Assembly (NCBI GenBank): GCA_010093685.1
Contig: MU006234.1
Location: 735,668-799,667 of the forward strand
Source: Ophiobolus disseminans
Lineage: Eukaryota; Ascomycota; Dothideomycetes; Pleosporales; Phaeosphaeriaceae
Direction: 5' to 3'
DNA: 64,000 bases
Part shown: positions 1 to 10,260 of the stretch, piece by piece
Layout of the letters: each line of letters opens with the position of its first letter
Numbering within the stretch: the stretch's first letter is position 1
Position numbers and translations under genes: made by a program
Notes under the pieces: model-generated
Told to the model about the DNA's origin: nothing
Database searches by the model: none
Seen by the model: the letters and a program-made list of their open reading frames with translations, nothing else

Positions 1-920
1 GAGAATCGGCCACTTAGCGGACCACGTCGAAGGCGTCTTTTCGTCTGCGACGTTGTACCCGCCGCCCTTTTTAGTCCTATCGCTGAGCGACAAGTGCAGT
101 GTTTGTCGCGCGATCATATCGCTGCTGGAATCGTTGCTGAGTGCTTTCCAACTTTTGTCTGTGCCTGGGAATGGACACTCGCTTCCCGCACCGTGGACTT
201 CGCGCCAGAGCGAGAGATAGATGCCCATTGATGTGCCGAGGGAGTAAAAATTGTGGTTCGGGACGAAGCCGATTATGATGTCTGGGCGTGTGTCGCACCA
301 GCTCCATTTTCGGTCTTTGGCCAGGTCGGCGATGAAGTCGAGTTGTGGGTGGTAGAAGAGCATGCCGCCGAATTGGCCCTTGAGACGGGGTTGGGATTCG
401 GCGTGGGGTGTTTTGAGATATGGCTGTGAGTAGTCTGGGACTGTGGCGAGGAGGTGGCAACCATCTATATGATGTGAGATCATGTCTAGCAAACTTGTAT
501 GTTGTACTTACACATCTTTGCACCAGTCTGCAAAACAACGAATTCCAGATTTGCACACAGCTTATCAACAGCAATCAGAGTCTTCTTCCACATCTCCACT
601 GCCTCTTCGAGCTCCTTTTGCACATCTGTCCCTGCTTTGTATGCCAAATAATAGACGTGTGTTACTTCGCCAATGTCGGGGATCTTCGTCTTAAGCTCAT
701 TCTCAAGATCTTCCTGTGAGCCGGCCAGCAGATCGATGCCAGACACGATGTTGAGACGAGGATCAGTTGGCCACTTTGACTGTTCCTGGGACAATGGCCT
801 GTTGGTGAGGGCGTGCGCACGCTTCCATGTATTCTGCTTGGGATAGTCGTTCAAGATCTCGTTGATGAAGGACCAGCCGGTCACCCCGGACGCGCCAAAT
901 ACAAGAGCGGATTTTGACAT
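1..920 (-). CDS. PRISE-like NAD(P)-dependent reductase (partial, 3' end off window)
   Basis: Two exons are visible, 920-512 and 464-1, split by a 47-nt intron (GTAAGT donor, ATATAG acceptor); the gene runs off the left edge. The protein opens with a Rossmann nucleotide-binding loop GASGVTG at residues 9-15. After splicing it carries LQTGAKMYG at about residues 130-138, the conserved segment of the PRISE (progesterone 5-beta-reductase/iridoid synthase-like) branch of short-chain reductases, whose Lys serves catalysis in studied members. The family reduces enones or ketones with NADPH; fungal members often sit in secondary-metabolite loci. I start at the Met at 920 because it leads directly into the Rossmann strand; an in-frame Met lies 8 codons upstream at 944. 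The substrate cannot be inferred. It is transcribed like the zinc dehydrogenase to its right. Confidence 0.85.
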
Positions 921-1980
921 GTTGGAAAGACCGAGATGAAACAAACACTACACTACCAGAGTATGTGTGGAAATCTCGAGTGTAAGTCTGAGCACTCTGA
1001 GCCCCTCCAAATGTCAATGTGCATCGCTCTAAACTACACCTCTAGTGTCCGCATGCTCCACATCGCGAGCGTAATGTTCTCCAGCAACTGGCATGCAGGG
1101 TCCATCAAGCGTTCCGAACGTACTCGGAATCGCTAGCATTCTACCTTGAACCGAATGGATCGCCTGCCCGAATGTGACCCCGCATGGGTTGCCGTGGAGC
1201 GGGCAACGTTAGCCGTATCTTCCCCGGCTGCCTGCCTTTGCAAGCAGATCTGCGGTATAGAACGTTCCGGAATTGGGTGTATGAACTATGCGCTGAACGT
1301 GGGTAGTAACGACATCTGGAAGGAATGAATGGCGGGTCAATCGTAGCGGCCGTGACGTCATTTACGCTCGAGGATTTTCAGGTACAACCATGGCATATTG
1401 AATGGTGAACATTACTTCCACATAGTGAATCATATCGACATGGGTAGCGACCACTCCTCGACACGTATTTCAAGACATTGTTGTTTTCTTACTTCACTAT
1501 ACCGGTAAAAGAATGTTTGGAACCCTCATGCTCGCTTCCAGGTCTATGCAATGGAACGGATTCCTAGCGGCGTAAATGTCGTTCTCGAGGAACATATGTA
1601 ACTTTTTCGCCGTCTCTATCTAGGTGGCTCCAGGTCGTAGACAGTACGACAATGAAAGGTAGTTCATCAATACCAAAGCCCACGCTATTCAGCGCAACGA
1701 CCTAAGGACGTCCAAACCATGGGCCTTGCTTGGAGAGTCAACGAAGCTGGTGATCGTAGCTTATGTGAATTATGAATTTGCCACAAGTAGCCCTTTAGAT
1801 CGCCAGCACTTCTTGCTGATGAAAGTGTAGTAATTCGGAACTTGTCTCATGTCAGTATACGTATGCACACAAGAGAGTCGTCAAGAGTAAAGAGCGAGAC
1901 CTGTAAATAGTGTATTGCTCACAAAAGCCAGCCATAAATTATGCGTGTAATAGAGCACAATCACATTACCCTCTCCCCAT
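921..1980. other. intergenic region, no gene seen
   Basis: About 1.06 kb between the start of the PRISE-like reductase and the stop of the zinc dehydrogenase. It must hold the reductase promoter and the dehydrogenase 3' end. Short open frames here lack splice signals and recognisable motifs. I see no RNA gene or repeat. Confidence 0.5.
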
Positions 1981-3147
1981 CTAAAACACAACAACCTGCC
2001 TCTTCTCCGCCTTCCCCGCCTCCATATCCGCCACCATCTGCGGCAAATCCTCCAACTTCCGGAACTCAACCTCAGGCTGGATACTACGCATTCGTCAGCA
2101 TCTAGATTCCTTAACCCACTTAAAGAAGTAACATACGCGTGCTTCCCCGTAAAATCAACAGCCTTCTTCATACGCTGCGGAATGCCAGTACTATCAGCCT
2201 TAACGCGGTACCGCCCAGTCGTCAGATCGAACGTGTTGATGAAGTCGAGTCCTTTGGGCGCGATTCCAATGACCATGAGGAGGCCGCCGGTTCGCAGGAC
2301 GTCTGGTGCGCCGGCGTATGCGGCGTTTGAGGCGCTGTAGACGGCTGCTGCGTGGCATCCCTTGCCTGTGAGTTTCTTGATCTCGTCGACGTAGTTTTTG
2401 TTCTTCATGCTGTTGAAGACTGCGTCTGCGCCGACTTGCTTTGCCATTTCGAGCTGGTTGTCGTTGATGTCGAGACCTATGGTTTTGATGCCCATCTACT
2501 TGTGTTAGATGTGTGTGGTTTGATGCAACGGAGCTCAGTACGTACTGCTTTTGCGTATTGTATCGCGTACTGTCCTAGTCCTCCACAGCCGATAATCGCC
2601 AGCCAGTCACCCTCTTTCAACTCACAGCTATCCACTGAGTGAAAAGCCGTAATGCCCGCGCAGAACAGGGGCGCTGTCCGCGACATGTCCAGATTCGTTG
2701 GTAGCTTTACTGCGTTCTGCCAGTCGACGACCGCGTGCTCTTGGAAGAAGCCATCCACTACGAATCCTTGGAGCTTCTGGTTGCCAGTCTCGCAGCGCAT
2801 GTTGTGGACCATGCATCCATCGCATTCGAAACAGCAGCCGATGAAGTAGTTGAAGCCGATGGCATCGCCGACCCTGAATCCCTTGTCTAGGACGTTGGAT
2901 CCGACCTCTTCTATGTACCCGACGCCTTCATGACCGAGAGTCACGGTATGGTCGGGCCGCATTTCGAAGAGGAGATCTGAGTGACATAACGATGCAGACT
3001 GTATTTTGACCAGGAACTGATTTGGTGCTGGCGAAGGCTTTGGTATGTCATTTATGATAACCTTCTTTTGCTTGCTAGCCACAGTCAGTTATATGTGTAA
3101 AGTCTTGAAGAGAAGTGTACCCACGGATCCCACTGGCCGGCCTTCAT
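1981..3147 (-). CDS. zinc-dependent alcohol dehydrogenase (MDR family)
   Basis: Four exons on the minus strand: 3147-3125, 3074-2546, 2495-2137 and 2083-1981, giving 337 aa. The first exon is only 23 nt (encoding MKAGQWDP) and splices through GTGGGT to TAG; without it the reading frame has no ATG, and the joined N-terminus matches fungal Adh1-type enzymes. Catalytic zinc ligands are visible as Cys38, His56 with Glu57, and Cys146; the structural zinc lobe holds Cys89, Cys92, Cys95 and Cys102. GCGGLG at 170-175 is the dinucleotide loop, followed by Asp193 at the end of the second strand, which favours NAD over NADP. The family interconverts primary alcohols and aldehydes in the cytosol. The C-terminus PQMVADME...VVVF ends as in full-length members, so the gene looks intact. 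Confidence 0.92.
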
Positions 3148-3632
3148 TGTGTATAGTTTCCTCTAACTAATTAATTGGTTCTGACAGCAATGTTTTGAGT
3201 ACTATGATGGGTCGCAAAGGGTATATGTTTTAACTCATCATATGATTTTACTTGGAGAGAAAATGGTAGGACCAAGTAAGACGAAAGGGCCAAGATCCTG
3301 ACACAGCGGTTCCGAACATTCGGAAAGCAAACTGCTCATGTCGGAAAAACAGAGCCACCATGAATTGCTGGCTAGATACGATAGGTCTGGTTCGTGACGC
3401 ATTAGCTCTTGGTGTGTGGGAGCGCGGGGATGTAATACGAGCGGGGTTGAAGTTCCACGGCTACGCCAATGCACCTTCCCACACAGGGATTCATTGAAAA
3501 GTCACGCGTAGAGATAACGCCCAGAACAAATTTGGTACGAAAAGCTGACGCAAGGCTATAGGTGTATTCACAATCATTTCATATAGTTTACTATCTACGG
3601 ACTTGCATGCTATAACATACAAATCGACAGTG
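3148..3632. other. intergenic region, no gene seen
   Basis: 485 bp between the zinc dehydrogenase start and the hydrolase stop; both neighbours are on the minus strand, so this holds the dehydrogenase promoter. No conserved site or repeat was recognised. Confidence 0.5.
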
Positions 3633-4696
3633 CTACGAAATAACAAACTTGACACCCCTTGCAAGATTTGCATTGAACTGCTTGCGCGGTTCATCAAGCT
3701 TCGGAGACGGGAATGTCCAGTGGTAATGTGGGTAGCCTTCGTAGAAATCAAACTCGGTGGGCACCCTGTGATCTGTCAGCATTGTACCAACCATGCATGA
3801 CAAAGTCTATACTTGTTGTCATCGAGCTTTTGTTTGAACAAGAGCCCATCGTCCCTCAGTGTGTCGTGTCCAGCGACAGCAATGTATACCTTCTTAAGGT
3901 CCTTAATCCGGGTGTGCAGTAATGGCGAGGCGTACGGATCAGTGGGTGGCGCACCAAAGGCATCCCAGAAGGTCTCCATGGCGCTTGCTGAGTTGATAGT
4001 ATGCTGAGCGTGCTCCGTGTACGAGGTGTACTTGGATTTCAACTCCTCTGGGACAGCCTTTGGATGAATCGTCGTAGGCACAAGGGCGACCACACCCACC
4101 AGAGCGTCTCCGAGGCCTTCATCGATGGCCCTTAGTGCTGCTCCGAGGGCCAATCCCGCCCCAGCAGAAGCACCAGCGGTGAAGACCTTGCCATCGGTGC
4201 CTCCTAGTTCCTTTGCATGCTTCAGCGCCCATTGTAACCCCTTGTAACAGTCATTTACGAGCCCAGGGTGCTTGTTCTGAGGTGCAAGGCCATAGTCGAC
4301 CGACACAACGACGACGTTTCCGCCCTTGGATATACTCCTTGCAATGGCGTCGTCACCGTCCAGGTCGCCCATGGCCCACCCGCCGCCATGGAAATAGACG
4401 CCGACGGGGCTGCCACCGCTGTAGCCCTTGGGCATGTATACGCGAACTTTCAGGCCGTCGTCGGCGGTCCTCTCCTCGGAATGGACGCTGGGGTCGGAGG
4501 GAGGGAAGGTGTATTTCGAGACCAAGAGGCCTCCGATCCTGGCGTAGCCATCCTGGCAGGAGGACAGCGAACCATTGAGGAGCATGCGCTCACCGAACTC
4601 CTTCTCAAACTAGTGCCAGTCAGCATGTCTTGCTCGTGGGGTGTCAATTGCGCGGCCCACCTCGGCCCATGGTGTTGCGAAGCCTTCTGAAGCCAT
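3633..4696 (-). CDS. alpha/beta hydrolase, HSL-type esterase
   Basis: Three exons: 4696-4661, 4609-3813 and 3765-3633, giving 321 aa. The 36-nt first exon (MASEGFATPWAE) joins through GTGGGC...CTAG, and the last exon (GTATAG...CACAG) supplies the catalytic histidine. HGGGW at 86-90 is the oxyanion-hole motif of the hormone-sensitive-lipase group, GASAG at 158-162 holds the nucleophile Ser160, an AGHDTLRDDG segment from about 258 supplies the acid, and YPHYHW at about 289-294 supplies the His. The triad is therefore complete. The family hydrolyses short-chain esters and lactones; the substrate is unknown. No signal peptide is evident, so it is probably intracellular. It is divergent from the acyl-CoA dehydrogenase and shares a 344-bp promoter region with it. 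Confidence 0.9.
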
Positions 4697-5040
4697 TTCA
4701 GCGTGGATGATGCGCGAATGAATACACGCAGACTCGCATGCTCAACGCCCAAGCACAGGCGCCCCGCGCTAAATCAATGGTACATGCCATGTGGAGTCGA
4801 CTGGGTGCGCATAATGAGTGGACTTGGACTTGGAGGGTCTGAGCTTTAGAATGATGGGCAAACATCACCCGCTCCGCACACTTCCCCGCCGAACACCCTC
4901 GGCCTGCCGCACACCACAACCAGCCACCACCAGACGTCGCGAGTCATGTTGGAAATAAACATTGCCTCCATCTTGATGGAGCTTGAATCCATTCACTTAC
5001 CTCCGTAACACGAAGTGCCATACCCAAGTCGCATTAAGCA
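4697..5040. promoter_or_regulatory. shared divergent promoter region (hydrolase / acyl-CoA dehydrogenase)
   Basis: 344 bp separate the starts of the minus-strand hydrolase and the plus-strand acyl-CoA dehydrogenase. The arrangement allows common control, but no operator was identified by eye. Confidence 0.45.
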
Positions 5041-6408
5041 ATGGCATCCAGCAACGACATGGACAGCAGCCCGGCCTTTGCCCGCATCCCGCCATGGGTG
5101 AAGGCAAAGCTGAGGCCCATCGCAATTGAAAAGATCCGCCAAGTCCACGATTGGGTCGAGAACGAGTGCATTCCGGCAGAGCGAATCTACAAGGCCCAGC
5201 TGGCGGCCAGCAAGACGAGATGGGAGACGCCGGCCATCATACACGATCTGCGCAAGAAGGCGAAGGCCCAGGGGCTGTGGAACCTGTTCTTGCCGAACCA
5301 TTTCGTCGAAAGCCCGGGCCTGACCAATCTGGAGTACTCGTGCTGCGCTGAGATCATGGGAAGAGTCTACTGGGCGGCACAGACAATGAACTGCCACGCC
5401 CCCGAAACGGGAAACATCGAGCTGCTCGCCAAATACTGCACCCCCGAGCAGAAGAAGAAGTGGCTGCATCCCCTCATGAACGGCGACATGTCCTCCGCAT
5501 ACAGCATGACTGAGCCCGACGTCGCATCCTCGGACGCCACACAGGTCGGCATCAAGATGGAAATCACAGACAAGGAGGTCGTCATCAACGGGCGCAAGCT
5601 GTACGGCAACTGCCAGTACAACCCCGAGATGCAGCTCTTCATCCTGATGGGCTGCTCGGATCCCGGCAACAAGAACCCGTGGAACCGACACACCACTCTG
5701 GTCGTGCCTGCGAACTCGCCTGGCCTGAAGCAGATCAGGAACTTGACAATCATGGGCTATGACTGGGCCCCAGAGGGGCACGGCGAGTACATGTACGAGA
5801 ACGTACGCGTCCCCCGGGAAAACATCATCCTCGGGCCTGGACGCGCTTTCGAGATTGCACAGGGACGCTTGGGGCCCGGTCGCATCCACCACTGCATGCG
5901 ACTGATCGGCCAGGCTGAGCGCGCTTTTGAGCTTGCTCTGGTCCGCTGCATGGAGCCGCGGAAGAAGCCTCGCGGCAAGTTCATTGGCGAATTCGACAGC
6001 AATATCGAGCGTATCGCCGACATGCGCATGACCATCGATGCGATGCGCCTTGTCGTTCTCAACGCAGCCGACACAATGGACCTTCAAGGCAACAAGGCCG
6101 GAAAGTACGCCATTGCGCAATCAAAGATCATGGTCCCAAATGCCCTGCTCAAGGTCATCGATGAAGCCATGCAGATGTACGGTGGTCAGGGATTGACCCA
6201 ACATACCCCACTACCAGAGCTGTGGACGTATGCGCGCTTCGTTCGAGTTGCAGATGGACCGGACTCGGCACACAGACATCAGGTCGGGAGGGATCAGATG
6301 AAGACAGCGAAGGTCTTCAGGGAGCGTGCGGAAAAGTACACGGAGAGGTACAGGGAATTGTGCCAGAAATGGGGATTGCAGCCAGAGGAGTTTCATGGCA
6401 TTCTATAA
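5041..6408 (+). CDS. ACAD10/11-type acyl-CoA dehydrogenase
   Basis: Intronless, 455 aa. MTEPDVASSDAT at 156-167 (FAD-contacting segment) and GRLGPGRIHHCMR at 275-287 are signatures of the ACAD10/ACAD11 branch rather than the short- or medium-chain fatty-acid enzymes. Domain order is an N-terminal helical domain (about 20-150), a beta domain (150-260) and a C-terminal helical domain (270-440) with MYGGQG near 380. In animals this domain is fused behind an APH-like kinase domain, and the two handle 4-hydroxyacyl-CoAs: the kinase phosphorylates the 4-hydroxyl and the dehydrogenase fold removes phosphate to give an enoyl-CoA. Here the kinase-like domain is a separate gene 443 bp downstream on the same strand. 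The C-terminus GIL is not a canonical PTS1. Function on 4-hydroxyacyl substrates is inference; family placement is firm. Confidence 0.92.
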   Translation: MASSNDMDSSPAFARIPPWVKAKLRPIAIEKIRQVHDWVENECIPAERIYKAQLAASKTRWETPAIIHDLRKKAKAQGLWNLFLPNHFVESPGLTNLEYSCCAEIMGRVYWAAQTMNCHAPETGNIELLAKYCTPEQKKKWLHPLMNGDMSSAYSMTEPDVASSDATQVGIKMEITDKEVVINGRKLYGNCQYNPEMQLFILMGCSDPGNKNPWNRHTTLVVPANSPGLKQIRNLTIMGYDWAPEGHGEYMYENVRVPRENIILGPGRAFEIAQGRLGPGRIHHCMRLIGQAERAFELALVRCMEPRKKPRGKFIGEFDSNIERIADMRMTIDAMRLVVLNAADTMDLQGNKAGKYAIAQSKIMVPNALLKVIDEAMQMYGGQGLTQHTPLPELWTYARFVRVADGPDSAHRHQVGRDQMKTAKVFRERAEKYTERYRELCQKWGLQPEEFHGIL

Positions 6409-6851
6409 GCTTTTCGTAATCTGTTGTATACACCTTGTCCAACGCTCCAATACCTCTTTTCGAATGTTCTATACTATGGCTGTGTTGATCAGCGTCACTG
6501 CTTTTACATTCACAAACAAACATATCTTGTCCAAGCTTCATGGTCCTTCATGTCTGCACTAGTGACCAACTCATTGTTACTCAATTTCCATACAAGGGTT
6601 TTCCGCAAAAACACTAGCTTGCGGTTATCCTGTACCGAGCCTCACGCGTCGGTAGCGTGGCGCGGCGAGCCTATTCCTCTGGGCCTGCACCTCGGCTGCG
6701 CGACAGAGTCATTACCTTCAGCCACGACGGTTGTCAACCAGCCTTGAAGCCAAAAAGATGGCGGTTCTCCTTTCGAAGAGCAAAAGCGTCAACCTCATCG
6801 CCACCCGCTTCAAAACAAGCGTCTCCACCGTCCTAAAAGCCGTCGAATAGC
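6409..6851. other. intergenic region between the dehydrogenase and the kinase
   Basis: 443 bp separate two genes on the same strand. It should hold the 3' end of the dehydrogenase and the promoter of the kinase. Open frames crossing it are not supported by splice signals. Confidence 0.5.
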
Positions 6852-8066
6852 ATGGCAGGTCCAGTCCGACAGCCGATTGACATTCCGTCTTTGGAACGAT
6901 ACGTCGAGAATCATGTCACAGCTATCAAGACACCAATCACACTTAAGCAGGTACTTGCTCCAAAAAAAGGGTCGCGATCTCCCACTGACATGTCTAGTTT
7001 GGCTTTGGTCAATCCAATCCGACATACCAGGTTACAGATGCTCAGTCCAAAAAGTTCGTAGTGCGAAAGAAGCCACCAGGCAAGCTTGTCTCAAAGACTG
7101 CACACAAAGTCGAGCGAGAATACCGTATCCTCCACGCTCTGCAAAACACCGATGTACCTGTCCCAAAGGTGTATGGGCTATGTGAAGATGACAGCGTGAT
7201 TGGGAGTCCTTTCTACATCATGGAATTCCTCGACGGTCGCATCTTCACCGAGCCGCACTTCAAAGACGTAAGCCCCGAGCACAGGAGAGAAATGTGGCAC
7301 GATGCTGTTCGAACCCTTGCGAAACTGCACAGGCTCGTGCCGAAGAGTATTGGCCTTGAGAGCTATGGCAAGCCAACTGGTTTCTATGACCGGCAGATCA
7401 AGACATTTACTGCGTTGGGTGAAGCCCAGAGTAAAACACGCGATGCCGAGACAGGAAAGGAAGTCGGCGACGTACCGCGCATGAGCGACTTAGTACAATT
7501 CTTCAGCGACAAGCGAAAACAGCCACGAGATCGAGGCGTCCCCATCCACGGCGATTACAAGATCGATAACCTGGTATACCACAAGACCGAACCGAGGGTC
7601 ATTGGCATCCTAGAGTGAGCCCCTTCCCTACACGCTCCCAACTATGATGCTCTTCCTAACACACCCCCACAGCTGGGAAATGTCCACCATCGGGCACCCC
7701 CTCTCCGACCTCTCCAACCTCATCGTCCCCTGGACAATCACTTCCTTCTCGACCCAGCGCCGCAACTCGCACCCCGCCTTCGCCCTGCACGCACACACGC
7801 CAGGATTGCCGACGCGCGAGGAAGCCATTGCCTGGTATGCCGACGTCGCGGGCTGGAATCCTGCGCCGGAGCTTGCGTGGGGCACGGCGTTTGCCATGTT
7901 CAGGGATAGCATTATTTTTCAGGGCATTGCGAGTCGGTATGCGGTGAGGCAGGCGAGCAGTGTGGAAGCATTGAAGGTGGGGATGGAGATGGGGCCTGCG
8001 GCGGAGATTTGTTGGGAATTGGTGAGGAGGGCAGATGGGAGTGAGAGGGAGAGGGCGAATTTGTGA
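6852..8066 (+). CDS. APH-family small-molecule kinase (ACAD10/11 N-domain-like)
   Basis: Three exons: 6852-6950, 6998-7614 and 7673-8066, giving 369 aa. The introns are 47 nt (GTACTT...TAG) and 58 nt (GTGAGC...CAG) and restore one frame. FGFGQSNPTY at 34-43 acts as the ATP loop, HGDYKIDN at 217-224 is the catalytic-loop motif of aminoglycoside-phosphotransferase-like kinases, and the Asp of GILDWEMSTIGHP at 239 is the metal-binding residue. The pattern matches the N-terminal domain of ACAD10/ACAD11 and the kinase of bacterial levulinate catabolism. It probably phosphorylates a hydroxyl on a CoA thioester, with the upstream dehydrogenase acting next. The C-terminal tripeptide ANL resembles the non-canonical peroxisomal signal of catalase, so peroxisomal import is possible but unproven. 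An antibiotic-resistance role is unlikely. Confidence 0.9.
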
Positions 8067-8508
8067 TGCTGTTTGGAGATGGTTTGCCGGATCTTACGCT
8101 GTGCATTGTCGTACTCGTACGATACCTTTTCACGTGCAATGGTGCGATTAGCTTCCCGGGTGCGATAATGTACGGAGGTACATTTAGAGACTTTCTAGTA
8201 TGCATGCACTCCATGGCTATGTGTACAGAATGCCACACTTGGTGCAACGGGAAAAGAATCCCTAACCCCTGAACCAGTCCAATGCATCAACGTATCTTTA
8301 ATCGTGTCCCCAGAAACCAGGACCTCGTCGCAGAACCATATACTCTCATCTCAGACACCATGTACGAGATGTGGAAAGTAGCTTATACTTCTGGTGTTAT
8401 TTCTCAATCGTGTATATTTAGTCGGGGAGTTTCAAATATTCTGGGCTCCCGGCTGTGTATCGTGGGCATCGGTCTTGTTATTTGGGTCACACATACCATC
8501 AGGCCACT
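8067..8508. other. convergent intergenic region, no gene seen
   Basis: 442 bp between the stop of the kinase and the stop of the polyol dehydrogenase, which converge. It should contain both polyadenylation regions; no separate element is recognisable. Confidence 0.5.
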
Positions 8509-9781
8509 TCAAAACACATCGTCTCTGTCGTCCACAATCTGTACTTTTATACTGCCATTGCTCAGATCGCCGCACGTGTGCAGCGCATCCAGTGCCTTCT
8601 CCAGCGGAAATGTATGGCTGACGAGCGGCTTGAGATCGAGGATACCGCCAGCGAGACATTGTAAACCCGCTGGCCAGGTGTCGCGATAGCGGTTGATGAA
8701 TTTGAGGTCGATCTTTTGCGTTGCGTTAGTGACTTGCTTCAAGATGTTTGGAGTTCAAAGATCTTTACGTACCTCTGCGAGTGACAAATGCATGAACGGC
8801 AAATTATTCATAATCTCCTTCCCGACTCCAATGACCATCACAGTACCACCTCGTCTAGCAGTGTGCGCAGCCGTGACGACGCTGCTCTCCACGCCCGTAC
8901 ATTCCAGCACTGTTTCTGGCGCTCCATACTCGCCCACATTCTCAAAGTCAAATAATGCGCGGATCTTCTTTGCGTTGGCCTCCGCTTCAAGGTTCCGATC
9001 GACTTGGTACGTCACAACTGTCGGTACAAATTTCTTCGCAAAATCCAGTCTCTTAGGCTCAAGATCCGTAATGACCAGCGGATGCGCACCGCTCGCTCTC
9101 GCCGCCGCAAGCGCGAGCAATCCAATGGGTCCTGCACCGCATATCACGGCACCTCTTCCTAGGCTTAGTCCCGCGGACTTGATGCCATGCATAACGACGG
9201 AGAGCGGTTCCAGCAGCGCGCCCTCGGCGAAACTGACGTTTGATGGGAGCTTGTGACACCATTTCGCAGGGTGGCATTTGTACCTCTGAATCGTACCGTG
9301 GTAAGGATACACCCCGGCGAACTGAACATCCTCGCACAGATTGTATCGGCCGTCCATGCAGAGGAAGCATGTGCCGCATGGGACGCCAGGTTCAATTGCT
9401 ATGCGGTCACCTGCAACAAGTGTTGTCACGCCTTCACCACATTCAAGTACGACGCCTGATGCTTCGTGTCCGAGGATGCAATCTCCCTCGACAACGAGCG
9501 ATCCTATTCTTCCATGTCTCCAGAAGTGGATATCTGAGCTGGCGCCGCGTTAGCGAGAGAAAATGGTGAAGTGAAGTTTGGTTGTACCCGCAGACACCGG
9601 TCGTCTTGATGTGTAGAAGCACCTCTCCCTTGGCTGGTGCATACACGGGAGCTTCTACTAGCTTGAGGTTGTGGTCGGCTGTGACTTGCAATGATAGATT
9701 AGAAAGTGGCGTAGAAAAAGCCTGCCGTGACGATCCATTCACGCTTTGTGGTAATGACTTATCAGGAAGAAATTCAGTCAT
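8509..9781 (-). CDS. polyol dehydrogenase, L-arabinitol 4-dehydrogenase/xylitol dehydrogenase-like
   Basis: Three exons: 9781-9588, 9538-8773 and 8712-8509, giving 387 aa. Introns are GTACAA...CCAG and GTACGT...AAAAG. TGVCGSDIHFW places catalytic Cys64, GHE gives His89-Glu90, and Glu175 (LLEPLSV) completes the catalytic zinc site. Cys119, Cys122, Cys125 and Cys133 form the structural zinc lobe. GAGPIG at 199-204 and Asp223 indicate NAD use. The segments VEGDCILGHE and EPLSVVMHG resemble fungal L-arabinitol 4-dehydrogenases more than mammalian sorbitol dehydrogenase. The family oxidises pentitols and hexitols to ketoses in the cytosol. It is divergent from the transketolase-like gene with 479 bp between starts, which suggests a shared role in sugar or polyol catabolism. 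Confidence 0.9.
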
Positions 9782-10260
9782 CTCAGGGTTGCGTATGGTT
9801 GCTGGAGGTATATTGTATTCAAATCGAACATGAATAACGCAGCAGGCGTAAAAACTGGTAGATGCCTAGGTAGATAGTGACCGCGAGGGAAGTGCTTACA
9901 TCTGTTTGTGTAATGACTTCCTCATTGACCGAATAGGCATGTCCAGCCCCGTTTTCTGGGGCCGAGGATGGTAGTTTGGTGGCAACATGCGGGGAAAGTA
10001 TTGGTGGGGATGACCTCAACGCGGATGTGGTGCCTCTGGTTACCGTTTAGGGCTGATGGAGATAAAACCCACCAATCAATCATCGGATGACCGGCGGGTT
10101 GCCTGCATTCGGCAGCCCGGCGCATTGCGTTCAAGAAGTCGAAGGCGATTGATGACGATACGTACACTATCTTAGGAGTTCGATAGCACAATATTGAAGA
10201 TACTCATTGTCAGTCTCTTTCACTCATTCCATCCTGCTTGTAGAGCTGAATTTAAATGCC
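9782..10260. promoter_or_regulatory. shared divergent promoter region (polyol dehydrogenase / transketolase-like)
   Basis: 479 bp between two divergent start codons. An open frame that enters the transketolase-like gene from 10207 begins with TTG, so I treat the sequence up to 10260 as 5' untranslated and promoter. No operator was recognised. Confidence 0.45.

Noticed and set aside
4993..6120. 375-codon open frame antisense to the acyl-CoA dehydrogenase
   Set aside because: Shadow of a GC-rich gene with clear family motifs on the plus strand; the antisense product has no recognisable domain.
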